From: Kwoniella bestiolae CBS 10118
Lineage: Eukaryota > Basidiomycota > Tremellomycetes > Tremellales > Cryptococcaceae
Assembly: GCF_000512585.2 (NCBI RefSeq)
Contig: NC_089241.1
Span: 5,412,001 to 5,476,000 of the forward strand
Direction of reading: 5' to 3'
DNA: 64,000 nucleotides
A program made the translations under genes and the position numbers. Below, one piece after another: positions 22,588-34,745 of this stretch. Under the pieces are notes generated by a model that worked only from the letters and a program-made list of their open reading frames with translations, was not told where the DNA came from and ran no database searches. Within the stretch, counting starts at the first letter, position 1; the number at the start of each line of letters is the position of its first letter.

Positions 22588-23071
22588 GCTCCGGACATGG
22601 AGATCATTGGAGATCTGATCCGAGAGCCCACGGAGCTTGATGTGGTCTAGGGTGATTTGATGATCGATAGTCCATGCATGCCGCGATGTAGCCCTGCGAT
22701 ACATGTGCAATGGGATCACTCCAGCAACTCAGAACATGTACATTAATCCATTCGTATAGTTCTCACTATGCACTATCACAGCGTATAGACGAAGGACAGA
22801 TCGATATCACGTCAGCGCGTGTGCCTGTGCTTCCTCTTCTCAGCAGCATCTGTCACAGCGGTGCTATACTTGTCGCGGGTAGAAATCGAGTCAGAATAGG
22901 CCCAATGTGACTTACATATCTCTATGACGTCCAGAAGTCTCTCTTTTGTTCCCAGCATTGTTTCACGGAATACATATTCCACACGATGACGTGACCCGCG
23001 ACACAAGAAGTCTTACCATTCATCTGAATCAAATGCTTCGGAAGGCAGGCAGGCCCTCGGGACCTATCTTA
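22588..23071. other. Intergenic between members B and C
   Basis: Nothing is recognised except weak similarity of about 22985-23050 to about 21780-21845, just upstream of the duplicated promoter block. This indicates that the duplicated unit extends upstream of the TATA box. Confidence 0.35.
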
Positions 23072-23124
23072 CAGTATTCATCGAGTGGCGAAGTCATGAC
23101 GTGCAATCCAAGGTATATATATGG
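23072..23124 (+). promoter_or_regulatory. Promoter block of family member C
   Basis: This block is homologous to 21851-21912 (19/20 bases over the first element). The TATA run TATATATATGG lies about 130 bp upstream of the ATG at 23245. Downstream, CGTCAAACACAAACGACTTGTC resembles CGTCAACAAACACGATCACG near member B. Confidence 0.6.
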
Positions 23125-23244
23125 CGTAATCCTATCATTCTGCTATACCCTCTTCCCTCGTCAAACACAAACGACTTGTCCGTTTCTAGCTCGTATTTAC
23201 CCAATTCAACTGTAGAGTACCAAATAGAAACTTGATCTACATCA

Positions 23245-23787
23245 ATGACCTCTCACGAAAAGACAGACCTCAGCGCCACGGATACTCCGTCCTTGCAACC
23301 AAAGGTGGATTTCACCCTGGATTACTACAAGGGCACCCTGGATTCCACCAAGGACAAACACGATCCCTCCAAGGACATGATCGCCTTCAAGAGTAAAAAG
23401 TACGCCGAGACAAGTTACTTTACGCATTCCGAAAGCGGTGTCGTCGAGAAAGGCGATTTGGTCTTGGCGAAGTACCAAGCCAGCCGAGACGCAAAGACCA
23501 AAGTAACTGTCTACAAGCCGACCTCAACCGCACCCTCGGGATCCAAGGGGGCTAGTTGGTCGATAAAAGATGACGAAGTCTTCTACAAGAACGGAAAACC
23601 GCACTGTTTGTGGGGTGTCTCCAGTTGCCGACTTGATGAACTGTCTTCAACATGTAGACCTGACTATGCGTCTGAAGGCTCGTTCGCTTTCGGTCACGCC
23701 GCGAATGGCGGTGATCAGAAGGATTGTCTATATATCTTTCATGCTCTTCCTACCCACCGGCAGGATTCTGCACGAGTGAGCTCATAA
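23245..23787 (+). CDS. Small accessory-family protein, member C
   Basis: A single exon of 180 residues with an N-terminal Lys/Asp/Ser extension (MTSHEKTDLSATDTP). Shared blocks are VEKGDLVLAKYQ, VTVYKP, and the C-terminal STCRPDYASEGSFAFGHA, followed by a hydrophobic strand and Pro (LYIFHALPT). It contains more Cys than its relatives. It lies immediately downstream of member B, with a duplicated promoter. Function unknown. Confidence 0.7.
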   Translation: MTSHEKTDLSATDTPSLQPKVDFTLDYYKGTLDSTKDKHDPSKDMIAFKSKKYAETSYFTHSESGVVEKGDLVLAKYQASRDAKTKVTVYKPTSTAPSGSKGASWSIKDDEVFYKNGKPHCLWGVSSCRLDELSSTCRPDYASEGSFAFGHAANGGDQKDCLYIFHALPTHRQDSARVSS

Positions 23788-24454
23788 GAAGACAGCCATC
23801 TTCGTGGGGTGACCGCAAATGCTGTTCTTGGTTATTGGCTTTCTGATGCATTATGATCATCATGTTGGTAGCGATATAAGACAACATAATCCTTTCGTAT
23901 CATGCATAGGAGCTCTACAAGAGACTGCTGAGACCTTCCAAGGGGGCCTCGAGTCCTGGATATAGCACACGCAATCATGAACTATCGGCCACAGCATACA
24001 CATGTCACCTTTGACACATACACACTCTCTCTTGTTAGCTCGTTCCACGAAATCGAAGGCTGGTCAATCGAAGAGAAGGACGAAGAGAGTGGCGACATAT
24101 CTCTGAATCGAGGTCGGAGGAGACTCCTTGAGAGAAGGATGGACCGATGACATCAGCTTTGAGTCTTCTTCTCTTCTTCTGATATATCGTCAGAGCATTT
24201 GAATGATCTGCTATGTGAGAAACACCTTTAGGCATCACTTTACCAATTTCGCTTTCTACCTATCTCTACCTGGAAGACAAACTTAGGAAACAAAGGGTTC
24301 GCTGTGTAATGCTGTGGAGCAGACACAGAATCCTGTCTTGAAGCTGCCTCGCTTAGCCTTTTGCTCTTTCTTCTCTCAATTCCGCGCATGTTCTGGACTG
24401 TCCCAAGAAGAAGGCGTAAACTGAGAATTCACTCTACAAGGTCTGTATTTTTTC
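23788..24454. other. Intergenic between members C and D
   Basis: About 670 bases with no convincing gene. The predicted ORFs are short and compositionally random. No RNA gene is seen. Confidence 0.35.
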
Positions 24455-24651
24455 TATATAAAGGCTCGCCGTTCTTCATATTTCGATCTCAACTCTTTCA
24501 ACATTCTGCTCAGCCGAGTAAGGTCCATCTTTAGTTCACTCAAGTGATTGACTTTAACATTATCACGTAAGGTGTCGATCTCTTTTCTTACTTTTCTTTG
24601 CGGTTTCACCTGATCCTCCCACCCACTTGACATATTCTTGACAGACCCAGT
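24455..24651 (+). promoter_or_regulatory. TATA box and 5' UTR intron of member D
   Basis: TATATAAAG at 24455-24463 lies about 195 bp before the ATG. A probable 5' UTR intron is 24567-24644 (GTAAGG...TTGACAG, 78 nt), ending 7 bases before the start. Member A has the same arrangement. Confidence 0.5.
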
Positions 24652-25307
24652 ATGGAACCTTCCAAAAAGAGCGATGATCCGTTCGGTGGGTCCAATGTGG
24701 ATTCTGACACGAGCGATGAGACAGTTATCCCGAATAGTGATGGCGATAGGACGACTTTGCAAGTATCCGGAGGCGTTATGAAGCATAGGAAAGACACCTT
24801 TAGGCCATTCAGGAGTCACACAACAGATACGGTTCAAGAGAGTTTTTGGACCGTCGAGAGGGTCGTCACGAGTTAGGAGAATTCAAGGTCGGTGACAAGG
24901 TGCTCACATTTTACGGGGACGACAAAGACGTCAAAGACCGCGCCTTGCTTTATACGCCTACGAAAGAGGCGGTCGAATTTGGTCAGACAAATATATCGAG
25001 GCAAGGTCATACATTGACCATGGGTGGCAAGACTTGGACTCAAAGAACCTATGCCCTCCTCTGTCGTATCGGAAAGGAGTATCATGCTGATAAATGCGAA
25101 TGCATACCAAACGGGTCGATAGGTCACACCAATTTTGAGTATGATAGAGGACAAATATTAGAGTGGACGAAAATTTACGAACCTGACAGTTCGCAGACTT
25201 TCAAAGAGAGTCAAGACATCTTCGACACATTCATCTCCAACGTGCCAACACCAGATGATTTCCCTATCGATCCATTCAAATCCAACGCTCGCTGGCCTTC
25301 GAAATGA
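24652..25307 (+). CDS. Small accessory-family protein, member D
   Basis: Two exons, 24652-24762 and 24804-25307, give 204 residues. The 41-nt intron (GTATCC...CCTTTAG) joins two otherwise separate ORFs in phase. A second in-phase acceptor nine bases later (CATTCAG) would drop three residues. Shared blocks are EFKVGDKVLTFYG, GHTLTMGGKTW, and a C-terminal PNGSIGHTNF followed by a strand and Pro (WTKIYEPDSS). The intron lies near that of member B, between an acidic leader and the conserved core. A Pro/Asp/Phe tail (PTPDDFPIDPF) is unique to this member. Confidence 0.65.
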
Positions 25308-25670
25308 TGGATTTCACAATGGCCAGAAGGCGGATAGGTATAGTCATGTATACAAAGAGCAAATGAATATGCGTCGAGAAGCGTACTAGTGCTATCATAG
25401 TCACTTGGTATCTGCTCAATATTGATGTTGGCATTGTAGCTTGATGAACACCTGACGAGCGTGAGAGAAGAACATACTTGTACATGTTGATATGTCATTT
25501 TCACGTGCTTGAATCGAAGACGAGAACTGATCATATGCGTTGCTCTATGAATGCATATTCAGAGGGAAATGTGCTGATGGAACGAACTATATATGTTGTT
25601 TCAAACGTCTTCTAATGTGCTGAGCTTCAATTCACCCCCTCGCTCCTGGGGGGATCTTCTCTATAGTAAT

Positions 25671-26899
25671 CTAAGCCGAAGAGAAGAAGAAAGGGAGCTT
25701 GATTCCAACTCTTCGTCTATATTGGATGTATTCATCCCCGAAGAACTTGACTAGCCATTTCTCTTCGTCTGATCAGACGCAACGATGTCAGCTTGGCTCA
25801 GAGAAAGACATGTTAATCGTTGAGCAAGATCGTTGAGCAAGCTAACTTACCGACGATTCGTCTGGAGAAGAACCTGCTCAGTACCACCACGAAGCCAATC
25901 GTACATACTATGTTACCGAGAAGTAACTGAGAGAATACCGCCCAGTAGAAGAATCCGGTATAGGATGGATGACGAGACCAGCTGGATCATGCATTGTCAG
26001 CTAAGTAAACCAGGCCTCCTCCTAGGATATATGATAGCTCACGAATATAGTCCATGGGTTATGAGGGTATGATCATCATGTTTTCTACTTTTGACGATGT
26101 GCGAGAATGATTGGGCAGCTTGGATCATCGCTAGAGATCTGATGATTTGTGCACCGACCATGACTATGGTGACTGCAGAGCAAATAGTCAGATACGTTCC
26201 CGATGGCAGGGTGAGATATGTCCAGCTGACTTACTGATAGCAAGGTACGAGGTAGAGTTCCCCTTTCCTTCGAATTTCGATGGGAAGAAGTACGATGAAA
26301 TGAAGTATTCCGCTAGACCCATCGCATGAGCTACGTGGTATTGTGAAGTATTATTGAGCAAGAACGCTAAGAAGTGAAAGTCTATATCAGCTAATGCGTC
26401 TATTCGATCAATTGGAAGCTGACTCACCATCGACAGACACCTTGAGAGGGTTCCATCCAGCAGTGGTGTAGAATTCGAACAGATGAAAGGAAGCTACAGC
26501 AGCGAGGTAGATACCCAACTGTGGTCTCGCCCAACTTCCCGCTGAAAGGTCCAAAACTCTCCTACTAGCTAGAGAAAGCGATGACCCGACGATAACTCCT
26601 AGGATAGTGGATATGACAGACACTGCGAGAAGAGTGTTCGGTAAAGTCCCTCTAGCATTATATTGGTCCGTTTTAGGCATAGTAAGGTGAATGGGTGAGG
26701 GCACAGGTGATCCCGCGCGAGGCGTTGAGGATGTCATGTCTGAGGCGGGTGATGGGGTTGTATGAGGAGGAGATGTACTGTTCGTAGGAGGAGCGAGATG
26801 GCCATTAGGGGTTGGAGTTGGAAGTCTAGATACCTCCGGAGAAGGTGTGGGTGAGGAGGAGAGTGATGGGATGGGTGTCGCTACTACCGGTTCGTTCAT
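25671..26899 (-). CDS. STE14: Protein-S-isoprenylcysteine O-methyltransferase (Ste14/ICMT)
   Basis: Five exons, 26428-26899, 26235-26381, 26043-26172, 25851-25981 and 25671-25768, give 325 residues. A Pro/Ser/Thr-rich extension of about 85 residues precedes the membrane core. ICMT signatures: FHLFEFYTTAGWNP, FLLNNTSQYHVAHA, AEYFISSYFFP, HTLITHGLYSWSRHPSY, and a C-terminal RIVDEEKWLVKFFGDEY. The enzyme sits in the ER membrane and methylates farnesylated C-terminal cysteines of Ras-type proteins and pheromones. The RHPSY segment is the cofactor-binding signature of the family. It is divergent from EAF1. Confidence 0.95.
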
Positions 26900-27402
26900 G
26901 TTGGCCTGTTCTTACCCGTTGATAGAGCCTCTGCGATTTGAGATGTTTTCAGGTCTGCTTGGTAAGATTCGATTTGGAGAAGAAGATATCTTGCTAGTGG
27001 GTGAATACGATGATGATTATGATCATTCAAACATAATTTCCATGTCAAACAACCGAGAAGAGTGTGAAAAGTAGAACAAAAGGACATCTCATCACAAAGT
27101 GGACGGAGAACAATAAGCACTCACAACGCGGAGACCCCATTCATCCTCGTTCCTGGTAAGTTAGGCACAGGTGAAAGACTCTGCTGTTCTGGCGAGCCTT
27201 TAAAAACCATCCCCCGCGCGCGCCTGTATCAGCCAATGTTATTCCTTTTCGCTCTCATGTTGATGTTTTCTTCAACATTTCTCTCCATTTATCTATTATA
27301 TCAATACCATACAAGGGTACATCCCGCTTCAAATCGCCCTCTATAGGGCTATAGACCTACAAACTACCATATCCGCGAAGAAAGCGAGCGATAGGCGCCA
27401 AG
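26900..27402. promoter_or_regulatory. Divergent promoter STE14 / EAF1
   Basis: 503 bases between start codons, with a CG-rich word (CCCCCGCGCGCGCC) at about 27211-27224. No TATA box is evident. The ORFs here are spurious. Confidence 0.4.
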
Positions 27403-30400
27403 ATGGACCCAGAAGTATCGGTATATACCCTGTCTTTCTCCTCGACTGTGATTTCGATTGTTTATGCTAATTCCGCCCAATATTGTAGTCATTCCAACTT
27501 CGAAATGCATTGCACGAGGTGATACAGCTACGCCAAGCAGAAATAGAGTGAGCTTGTCTAGTTGAGGCCTCGACTTGAAGGTGGATGTACTAATGCATCA
27601 ACTGCAAATAGCGAAATAACACCTAAACATGCCGACTCGCTGAAAGAACTGTACTTGATGCTTGAGCCAAGGCGGAAAGGGCCAGATGACTTTCCGCCGA
27701 TAGGAGAAGAAGATGCTTTGGATGAAAGTAAAGTTGAGAAAGGGTTCGACGAATGGAGGAAGCGATATCAGCTCGGAGAAGGGTGCGTATCGTTCTTGGG
27801 TATGATTAATGAGCGGGAAGAGATTGTAGCTAAATGACCTTGCAGATCGAGTATATCGAGCTTGACCTTGCCTTCATTACCGCCCATATCGCCTCCTGCA
27901 ACATCGACGGTGTTCCCAGATGAAATACCTGCGACTCAGCAAACGGCAACGTCAACTTCTACCGAATCGCTCCAATCGCCCCCGGGCGTAGAGGTTGAGT
28001 CCAGGCCAATTGCACCCATAAAATCACCCAAAGCTTCAAAACCTTTCGTACCCCTACTGACATCTCCCTCACCTCCTCCGGAAGCAAGCGGTTCTATGAC
28101 AGGTGTAACGATGGACCAGATACAGCCTCGACCTCGCCTAGCGCCAACCACCTCATTCGCTCCTCCTCCTAAGATGGAAGTACCCGAATGGGTCCCAGTC
28201 GACAACTATCATCCAGCTGACCTACCAGGAACATCACCCAAAATCTTGATGCCATTAGAAACGGATTATACCTCGCAATTGCCCAAACTACCTCCGCTTC
28301 CTCCCCAACCACGACAACCAGCCAAGAAGAGGGCAAAGTTGAACGATCAAGTAGATCTATACAAGCTTCAAGCGTCATACACCTTGAACCCACTGAGTGG
28401 ATCATTGACGAAATCTAGTAAATGTGTGTTAACGAATGACTGGAAGATTGCGCTCAACGAGATGAGGCATGTCAGAGCGATGGAGAGAATCGAAATTAGG
28501 AAGAATGAGAATCGGTGGAGCTTGAGACAACCTAAGAAATTACGAACTATAGCTGTACCAAAATCGCATTGGGATTTCTTGCTGGAAGAGATGGAATGGA
28601 TGAGAGTTGATTTTAATGAGGAGAGGAAATGGAAGAGGATACAGGCTAGAGAATTCGCTTATCAGGTTGTGGAGTGGCATTTGTCAAGTGAGGAAGAGAA
28701 GGAGAAGTTGATGGTGGGCAATAGAGGCTGGGGAAAATCGAAGGATCAAGCAATACCTGGACATCCAGGAAGTCGATCACAGGTTGATGGGGATGGAACA
28801 CAGGAGCAGGGTTGTACGGATGGTCAGACGGAATTGCCCAGTGCTTCAGCGGAGGACGATGATGTGGAGATGTTGATTGGTAGAGAGGAAGATTTACCCG
28901 CTGAAGAAGGTGTTGCTGGTGCGGAAGTGCTGGATAGTATAGACGAGATGAAGGAGGTGAAGAAAGAGAATGAAGATGTGGAGATGGGCGATGACGCTGA
29001 TGCGGATGGAGAGGAAGATGCAGATGGTGAACCTGATGATGGTGGCACGGCGGATGCAGATGGAGAGGAGGAAGATGCAGAAGGTGAAGAAGACGCAGAA
29101 GGTGAGGCGGAAGATGTAGGGGAGGATGTGGTTGGGCTTGACGGTGAGTGAATGTATCTCTTTCGGCTGAAATCTGCAGCTAATGGATATATCTCAGACA
29201 TCGATAACGCAGATGAGAGCGATCGGGATGCCTCGGAAGTGCGGCGTGATACGGTGTTACCAAATGGATTAGTCATTAACAAACGATTCGCAAATGTTGA
29301 AGAACTTGTCGCTGCTCGAAAACCCCTGTTGGACTTGTCTTTCACATCTGCCACCGTCGATCTTGACTCTCTACCTCAACTCACTACTGCTTCTACGAAT
29401 ACCGAAGATGCTGCTGAACCTCAAACACCTCCTTCGCTCGTCGACTTGTTCCCTGATTTGGTGGTATATCAAGGTCCCGCTCCTTCGACTGAAGATAAAC
29501 CCGCACGCCGTCTCGATGAAGGTCAGACGACGGGATCTCGTTTAGCACACACATCGCGGATAATGGACATACGACCGATTCTCGTCTCCACCTTACAACC
29601 TGCCAAAAACGCTGCTGATGGTACATGGGACATTCATGAGGGTCCATACTTCGAAGATCCCAAAGGCTCGACAGATGTCAGTGCGACTGTGGTAGCTGCT
29701 ACTTCCAGTGTATTCTACGGGCGAGGTATAAGGCCTTTAGACTCGATGCGACCGCCCGAACCACCCAAACCACCTGGTCAACATCTCCGTGCTCAGATAG
29801 TATGGACTCCAGAGGAGGACGAGCATCTTCTCAAGCTCGTCGCGACATATCCATTCCATTGGCAGCTCATAGCTGATTCTTTCAACACGGAGAAAGTCAA
29901 CATACCTACAGAGAAGCGATCAGCATATGATTGCTGGGATAGATGGTATCATACCTATAGCGATGGTAAAGACAAGATCAAGAAAGCCGAATTACAACCA
30001 CAAGCGTCCGCTTCTGTCGCCCCTACTCCTAGTGCTAATCCCACCACAGCAGCGACTCCTGCTGCTGCACCTCCTTCTGGCACGACCACTCCTGCTCCCA
30101 TCCCACCTACTTCTGCTGCCCCACCTTCGACCGCAGCGTCCAGTCGTCCGGGGAACCAAACTCCTCAGTCTGCTGCTCCAGCGCAACAAACTCCCGTTAC
30201 TGGTATTTCGGTACCTTCTCTTCCGACTCCCACTGCTCAAGCTCCGGGTACTGCTGGTACAGAGACACCGCTGCCTGAAGGAGCTCCGCCTCCCCCTGGG
30301 ATGTCAAAACGGGACAGACAGGCTGCCAAGCCGAAATATGAGGGTACGAAGAGCTCGATTAGGCATCAAGCTATTTACGATGCTGCCAAGAGAATGAACA

Positions 30401-31848
30401 GGAGAAGAGAGGCGAATAGGACCAAGACGGGGGGTAAGTAGCTATTACCACTCCACATAACGAGTCAATGGGTACTAATCGGCTTGATCTGTATAATAGT
30501 CAAAGATCAACCGAAGAAGATCATCAACGTACATGAATCGCATGCTAGCTACCTGATGTCGTCCATCTCTACACCTTGGGAATTGGTGGAAACGAAGTAT
30601 CAACGAGATGTTCAGGCCATGCAGCAACGTCAACAACGAGCCATGCAAGAACAGCAGCGACAATTGGCCATGAGACAACAATTGATGCAGCAGCAACAGC
30701 AAGCCGCTCAACAAGCTCAGCAAGCCCAACAGCAACAAGCTGCTCAGGGTCAACCTCAACAACCGCAACAGTCTGTTCCTCAGCCTGGCCAACCCCAACC
30801 TCAAGGCCAGCAACCTATACAGCCCACTCCTCAGCCTCAGAATCAACAGCCGCAAATGCGTCCTCCACCCAACGCACCTATCCGCATGGGACCTAATGGA
30901 CAGCCTATGCCCAACATGGCACCTAGCCAACAACAACTGCTCAATGCGGTCGTAGCTGCCAACGCAGTGAACAGGCAGAATGTGAATGGTGTACCTGGAC
31001 AAGGTAACGTTCGACCCAATGCTCAACAACAACCGCAGCAAGGTCAACAAAATCATTCACCCCAGGTACAACAGCAAATGCAACTTCTCCAAGCACAGCA
31101 GATAGCAGCCCAGCAAGCGCAGTTACGTGCCGCCCAACAAGCTCAACTTCAAGCCCAAGCTCAAGCTCAGGGAAGGATGAGCGGTTCACCATACAATCAG
31201 CAGGGCACACCGTTACCCAACGGAGATCCCTCCATGACCTCTTCTCCAGCTATGAACCAGGCCTCCCCTCAGCAACGCGTACCATCTGGTCAGAACGTCC
31301 CTCAACACCTCAGAGTAGCCAGTGCGGGAAGTCAGGGATCGCCTCAGATGTCTAGTCCCGTCCCTGGACCAATGCCACAGCAGGGAGTACAGACCCCGCA
31401 GATCAATAATGCGGCGATGCAGCAGATCATAGCGCAGTTGGCGGCGAATGGACAACAGGCCAATCCTGAACAAATCAGAGCGTTGATGATGAGAAATGTG
31501 AGTTTGCCTCTTTCATATCAGCTGATTCCGATAGGGATAAGGTGTTGACGATCGTATGAATTGGTGAACTAGGCTCAGATGCAAGCTGCCGCACAAGCTC
31601 AAGCTCAGGTCGCCGCTGCTCAAGGACAGGGTCAAGGTAATCCTGGAACACCTCAAATGGGTATGCAAGGAGTAGTGAGTATTGGGATCCAGCTTTCGTA
31701 TGTGCCAGCAATTGCAAAGGTTCGAAGCTGATAGGAATTGATTGTACAGCAACATTTCGCCCGATCACCTAGTATCCAGAATAACCAGATCCAAGCTAGG
31801 AATAGTCCTAAACCCAATCAGAATCAACAACAACAGAATCAAGGATAG
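27403..31848 (+). CDS. EAF1: Eaf1/Vid21, HSA- and SANT-domain scaffold of the NuA4 histone acetyltransferase
   Basis: Eight exons: 27403-27420, 27489-27547, 27612-27782, 27846-29143, 29198-30433, 30500-31497, 31573-31674 and 31750-31848, giving 1326 residues. The first exon is only six codons. Order of parts: a short N-terminal helix ([19 protein letters not shown]), a Pro-rich linker, the HSA domain ([20 protein letters not shown]), a long Glu/Asp/Gly repeat, then the SANT/Myb domain ([19 protein letters not shown] ... [11 protein letters not shown]). A Pro/Ala/Thr linker and about 350 residues of Gln-rich sequence follow. HSA binds actin-related proteins, and Eaf1 holds NuA4 together. Exon 3 must start at 27612, because the earlier AG leads to a stop. 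Confidence 0.93.
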
Positions 31849-32057
31849 GTTGCTGTAGGACTTGAGCGGGGATATGGATAGTTTTGATATGTTTCGAATT
31901 GGGTTTGGTTTTACGAGGGGACGAATGGCAGAGGAGTATCATATGATATGTTGTAATATGCATGAATCGACACGTTAATGAATGAACCGTGTTCTCCCCG
32001 TCCAACTGACCAGAATGCATTATTGATATCTATCCTTTCTCTGTGCGAAAAAGACGT
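31849..32057. other. Intergenic, convergent 3' ends
   Basis: A short gap between the EAF1 and bL32m stop codons. No feature is seen. Confidence 0.4.
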
Positions 32058-32719
32058 TTATGGTTGAGCACTTTGCTGTTGCTCAAGTAACGGTTCGCTA
32101 ATACTTCCAGTAGGTAATTCACCTCTAGCTTCTTTCTTCCATCTGCGTCGCCGGTACGTAAAAGTCAGCTATGACCACTTCTATAAAGGGAGAATTTGAG
32201 TGGGATAGCTCACCTTCTTGATATTTGGGAATAACATGTCGGACAGATATGGTGTGTTAATTTGATGGAACCGCACGCCTCGCACAGCGAGAGATCTGCA
32301 TTGTACATTGAAAGATCAGTACGACCTCTTGACTACCAGATGAAGATTCGTTCGTATCTCTATCTCCCCACGATACCTTTCAATGTAAAAGACTACTCAC
32401 TAGTCCTATTTTTCAATCCCTTATTCGCACTCCTCATGCTCTTCCTACTATGCGAAGTCTTCTTCTTGGGGACACTGGCCCATACGATTGGTGGGATCAG
32501 CTCCAATATCGATTCGAGGGAGAAGGAAGGTAAGATTGATCTCCAGGATGAGGTCGGTACAGCTGATTCGATAGGGGCTACGAGTGATACTGGGAGAGCT
32601 GGGGATGAAGAGGACGAGGATGATGCGATACAGGGGAGGGACCAGGAAGGTCTGGCGGAGTTGAGGAGTGGTCGGAGGGAGATAAGCGAAGAGCGGGTGG
32701 TGAGGGGTAGGGAGGCCAT
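32058..32719 (-). CDS. MRPL32: Mitochondrial large-subunit ribosomal protein bL32m
   Basis: Three exons, 32401-32719, 32214-32295 and 32058-32142, give 161 residues. A Ser/Leu/Arg presequence ends near the mature motif VPKKKTSHSRKSMRSANKGL. A zinc-ribbon follows, with two Cys pairs (LSLCEACGS and HICPTCYS), and then RRWKKEARG. In yeast MrpL32 is matured by the m-AAA protease, which triggers mitoribosome assembly. The plus-strand ORF 32262-32801 is the antisense shadow of exon 1. Confidence 0.95.
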
Positions 32720-33617
32720 GCTGTCTGATGGAGCTATGATGGTGGCTCTGGGTCGTATAATTATGTCAATGGGATTGTGGACGAACGAGAAGAGCGAATG
32801 AAGCAGTTTCCGAAATCATGAGATTCATGCATATGCATTCATGCCAAAAGTTAAGAAACAGCGCCAACGGGAATTCCCGACAGCTGATGCTACTGTACAG
32901 TCGTAATCCCGGAATGTGGCACCAATCCATTCACTAAATTCATCAGACCTAAAATCATTCTCGAATTAGGATCTTACAAAGGGGGAAGAAAGCTGTGAAT
33001 GCGAGCTACGTGTTTCCCAAATACTTTGCTTCGTATCTCCTTTGACTGGCATCTCCGTCTTTGGGAAGTCAGAAGCAAGTACTTGGAGGGCGATGCAGAG
33101 AATGCATCCCCACTCGCGTGGAACGAGCTGACGTGACATCATAAGAAGTGTTCGACCGATGTTGTCGGAAATCCTTTGAGTGCATCCTGATTCGATTGAT
33201 CCCATCATGACGATATGTCGAGCGGGATCATCAGCTGCTGTGCTCACTAAATTCAGGAATTGTCGACGATGTGACCGGCAGGCTGATAAAGAGTGTTTTT
33301 GTTGATCTACTGTACTAACCTGTGGGGGATGACAAACGTTGCTGCCACGATAGTGAATTTGGTCCGAGTAAGGTGAATCAAACAAAATGACGCTGACGTA
33401 AGCTCACATGAACATGACGGACGATGAATTCAGCTTGTAAGGAATGGAAGTCAGATGCGGCCTGGGCTCGATGCATGAGCATTATCGTGACGAATCAAAC
33501 ATGACCATTATCAAATCAGTCCGCATAGTAATCATCATCTCATCAGTACGACGTAATGGCTTAGTTTGTTTCAGAACAAACGTTTCTCCACCAGGTACCT
33601 CATTCGTTGTATGGACA
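32720..33617. other. Gap upstream of bL32m; no supported gene
   Basis: About 900 bases. A minus-strand ORF (32966-33385, 139 codons) is open but has no recognisable motif and no partner exons, so I do not call it. It marks the left edge of the second accessory block. Confidence 0.35.
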
Positions 33618-34157
33618 TTATGGATGCGACTCTGTGGTCCTTTGTGATTCAGTAGCCTTGTATGGTACAAAGATCGACAGCTCGGACCTGCGGCCTCGAG
33701 AAATCGGGCCTCGAGCGATGCCAACGGATCGATAGCTGATGTCACTGGGCCGTGAAGTATTGTGAAGTTGGTCCAGTCGTACGAGGTCGGTGTACCTTAA
33801 GGAGCATTGCAGGTCCTTTTGCGGCAGGTCGCCTTGCAACGTCATTTCTCGACCACGAACACTGAAGAAGAAACAACTATCCCGGTCAGGGAACCTTCGG
33901 TCGAATCCTTCTTCCGATCGGACGAAGGTTTGCACAATCACGGTGTCCTTTCCCCACGGCTGTGCTCCGTATGAGACGACCACCATGTCATCTTTTCCTG
34001 GTGTTCTTTCCGCATAAGAAAAGTGCCCAAACACATTCCGAACCACAGGTTTTGTTTCGTCGTAAGCGTGTCTGTATCGGTGAATTCCCTCATCTCGGAA
34101 GTATAGGTAATCGCCTTGAACCATCACGTCGAAAGGATCTTCTTCCTGGGTCGACAT
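33618..34157 (-). CDS. Small accessory-family protein, member E
   Basis: A single exon of 179 residues, beginning MSTQEED like member A. Shared blocks are FSYAERTPGKDDMVVVSYG (the strand region), LRYTDLVRLDQLHNTSRPSD, then YRSVGIARG and a final strand with Pro (ELSIFVPYK). A TATATATT run lies about 25 bp upstream. An acceptor-like CGTAG ends a few bases before the ATG, consistent with a 5' UTR intron. It is the only intact member in the second accessory block and lies on the opposite strand from A-D. Confidence 0.68.
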   Translation of the reverse strand: MSTQEEDPFDVMVQGDYLYFRDEGIHRYRHAYDETKPVVRNVFGHFSYAERTPGKDDMVVVSYGAQPWGKDTVIVQTFVRSEEGFDRRFPDRDSCFFFSVRGREMTLQGDLPQKDLQCSLRYTDLVRLDQLHNTSRPSDISYRSVGIARGPISRGRRSELSIFVPYKATESQRTTESHP

Positions 34158-34274
34158 ACCTTCTACGATGATGTCAACAAATATATAAAAAGAGGAAGTA
34201 GGATACAGTACTATCGTATCAGAAGAACTCGATAAAAGACTAAGATCTGTAATATCAAGGGGAAGACCTGTCTG

Positions 34275-34745
34275 TCAGTGGGTGGCAATGAGGGAGATCA
34301 AAAGTTGAAATGGAGGGGGATACCCACCCTTTATATACACCTTGGAGCTAACACCCATTGCCACTGAAGTTTGAAGTTGATTTGGGACTGTGCGGACGAG
34401 ACAACTAACTTGCTTAGAGAATCGTTGAGGCGGTGTTCCAGTGGGCCTTCCATGGGACACACCTTTGATCGAGCGAATCGCTTTACTAAGGCCACCTGTA
34501 TCAATCAGTTGGGCCAAATGGGTTGGAACTTTTCCTTTATGCGATGTGCGTTCAACTATCTCTGCATAAGTATTGAGTCGTACAAAACGAGTTGTGACAA
34601 GGACCAAGCGGCTTCTGATTGTCTGCTGGACCGCATACGACGAGGTCAGGAGGATGTCGACTGGTGGCTTTCCGGGCTTGAAGGATGTCGTCTCATCTTG
34701 ATGATGTTCCCGCTGCTGTGGTTCAGTGCAAGTGTTTTATCCTAT
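34275..34745 (-). pseudogene. Possible degenerate family member G
   Basis: The minus strand is open for 157 codons without an in-frame ATG near its start. The order of elements resembles the family: a Ser-Tyr-Ala segment then a hydrophobic strand (SSYAVQQTIRSRLVLVTT), FVRLN, and a C-terminal TSVAMGV in place of G-S-V-G-[LI]-A. Identity is weak, and the call rests on order, strand and position next to member E. It could instead be unrelated or a spliced gene with an unseen first exon. Confidence 0.3.

Noticed and set aside
32262..32801. 179-codon plus ORF opposite bL32m
   Set aside because: It is antisense to the bL32m exons, which splice perfectly into a known protein.
32966..33385. 139-codon minus ORF
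   Set aside because: No motif, start context or neighbouring exon supports it.
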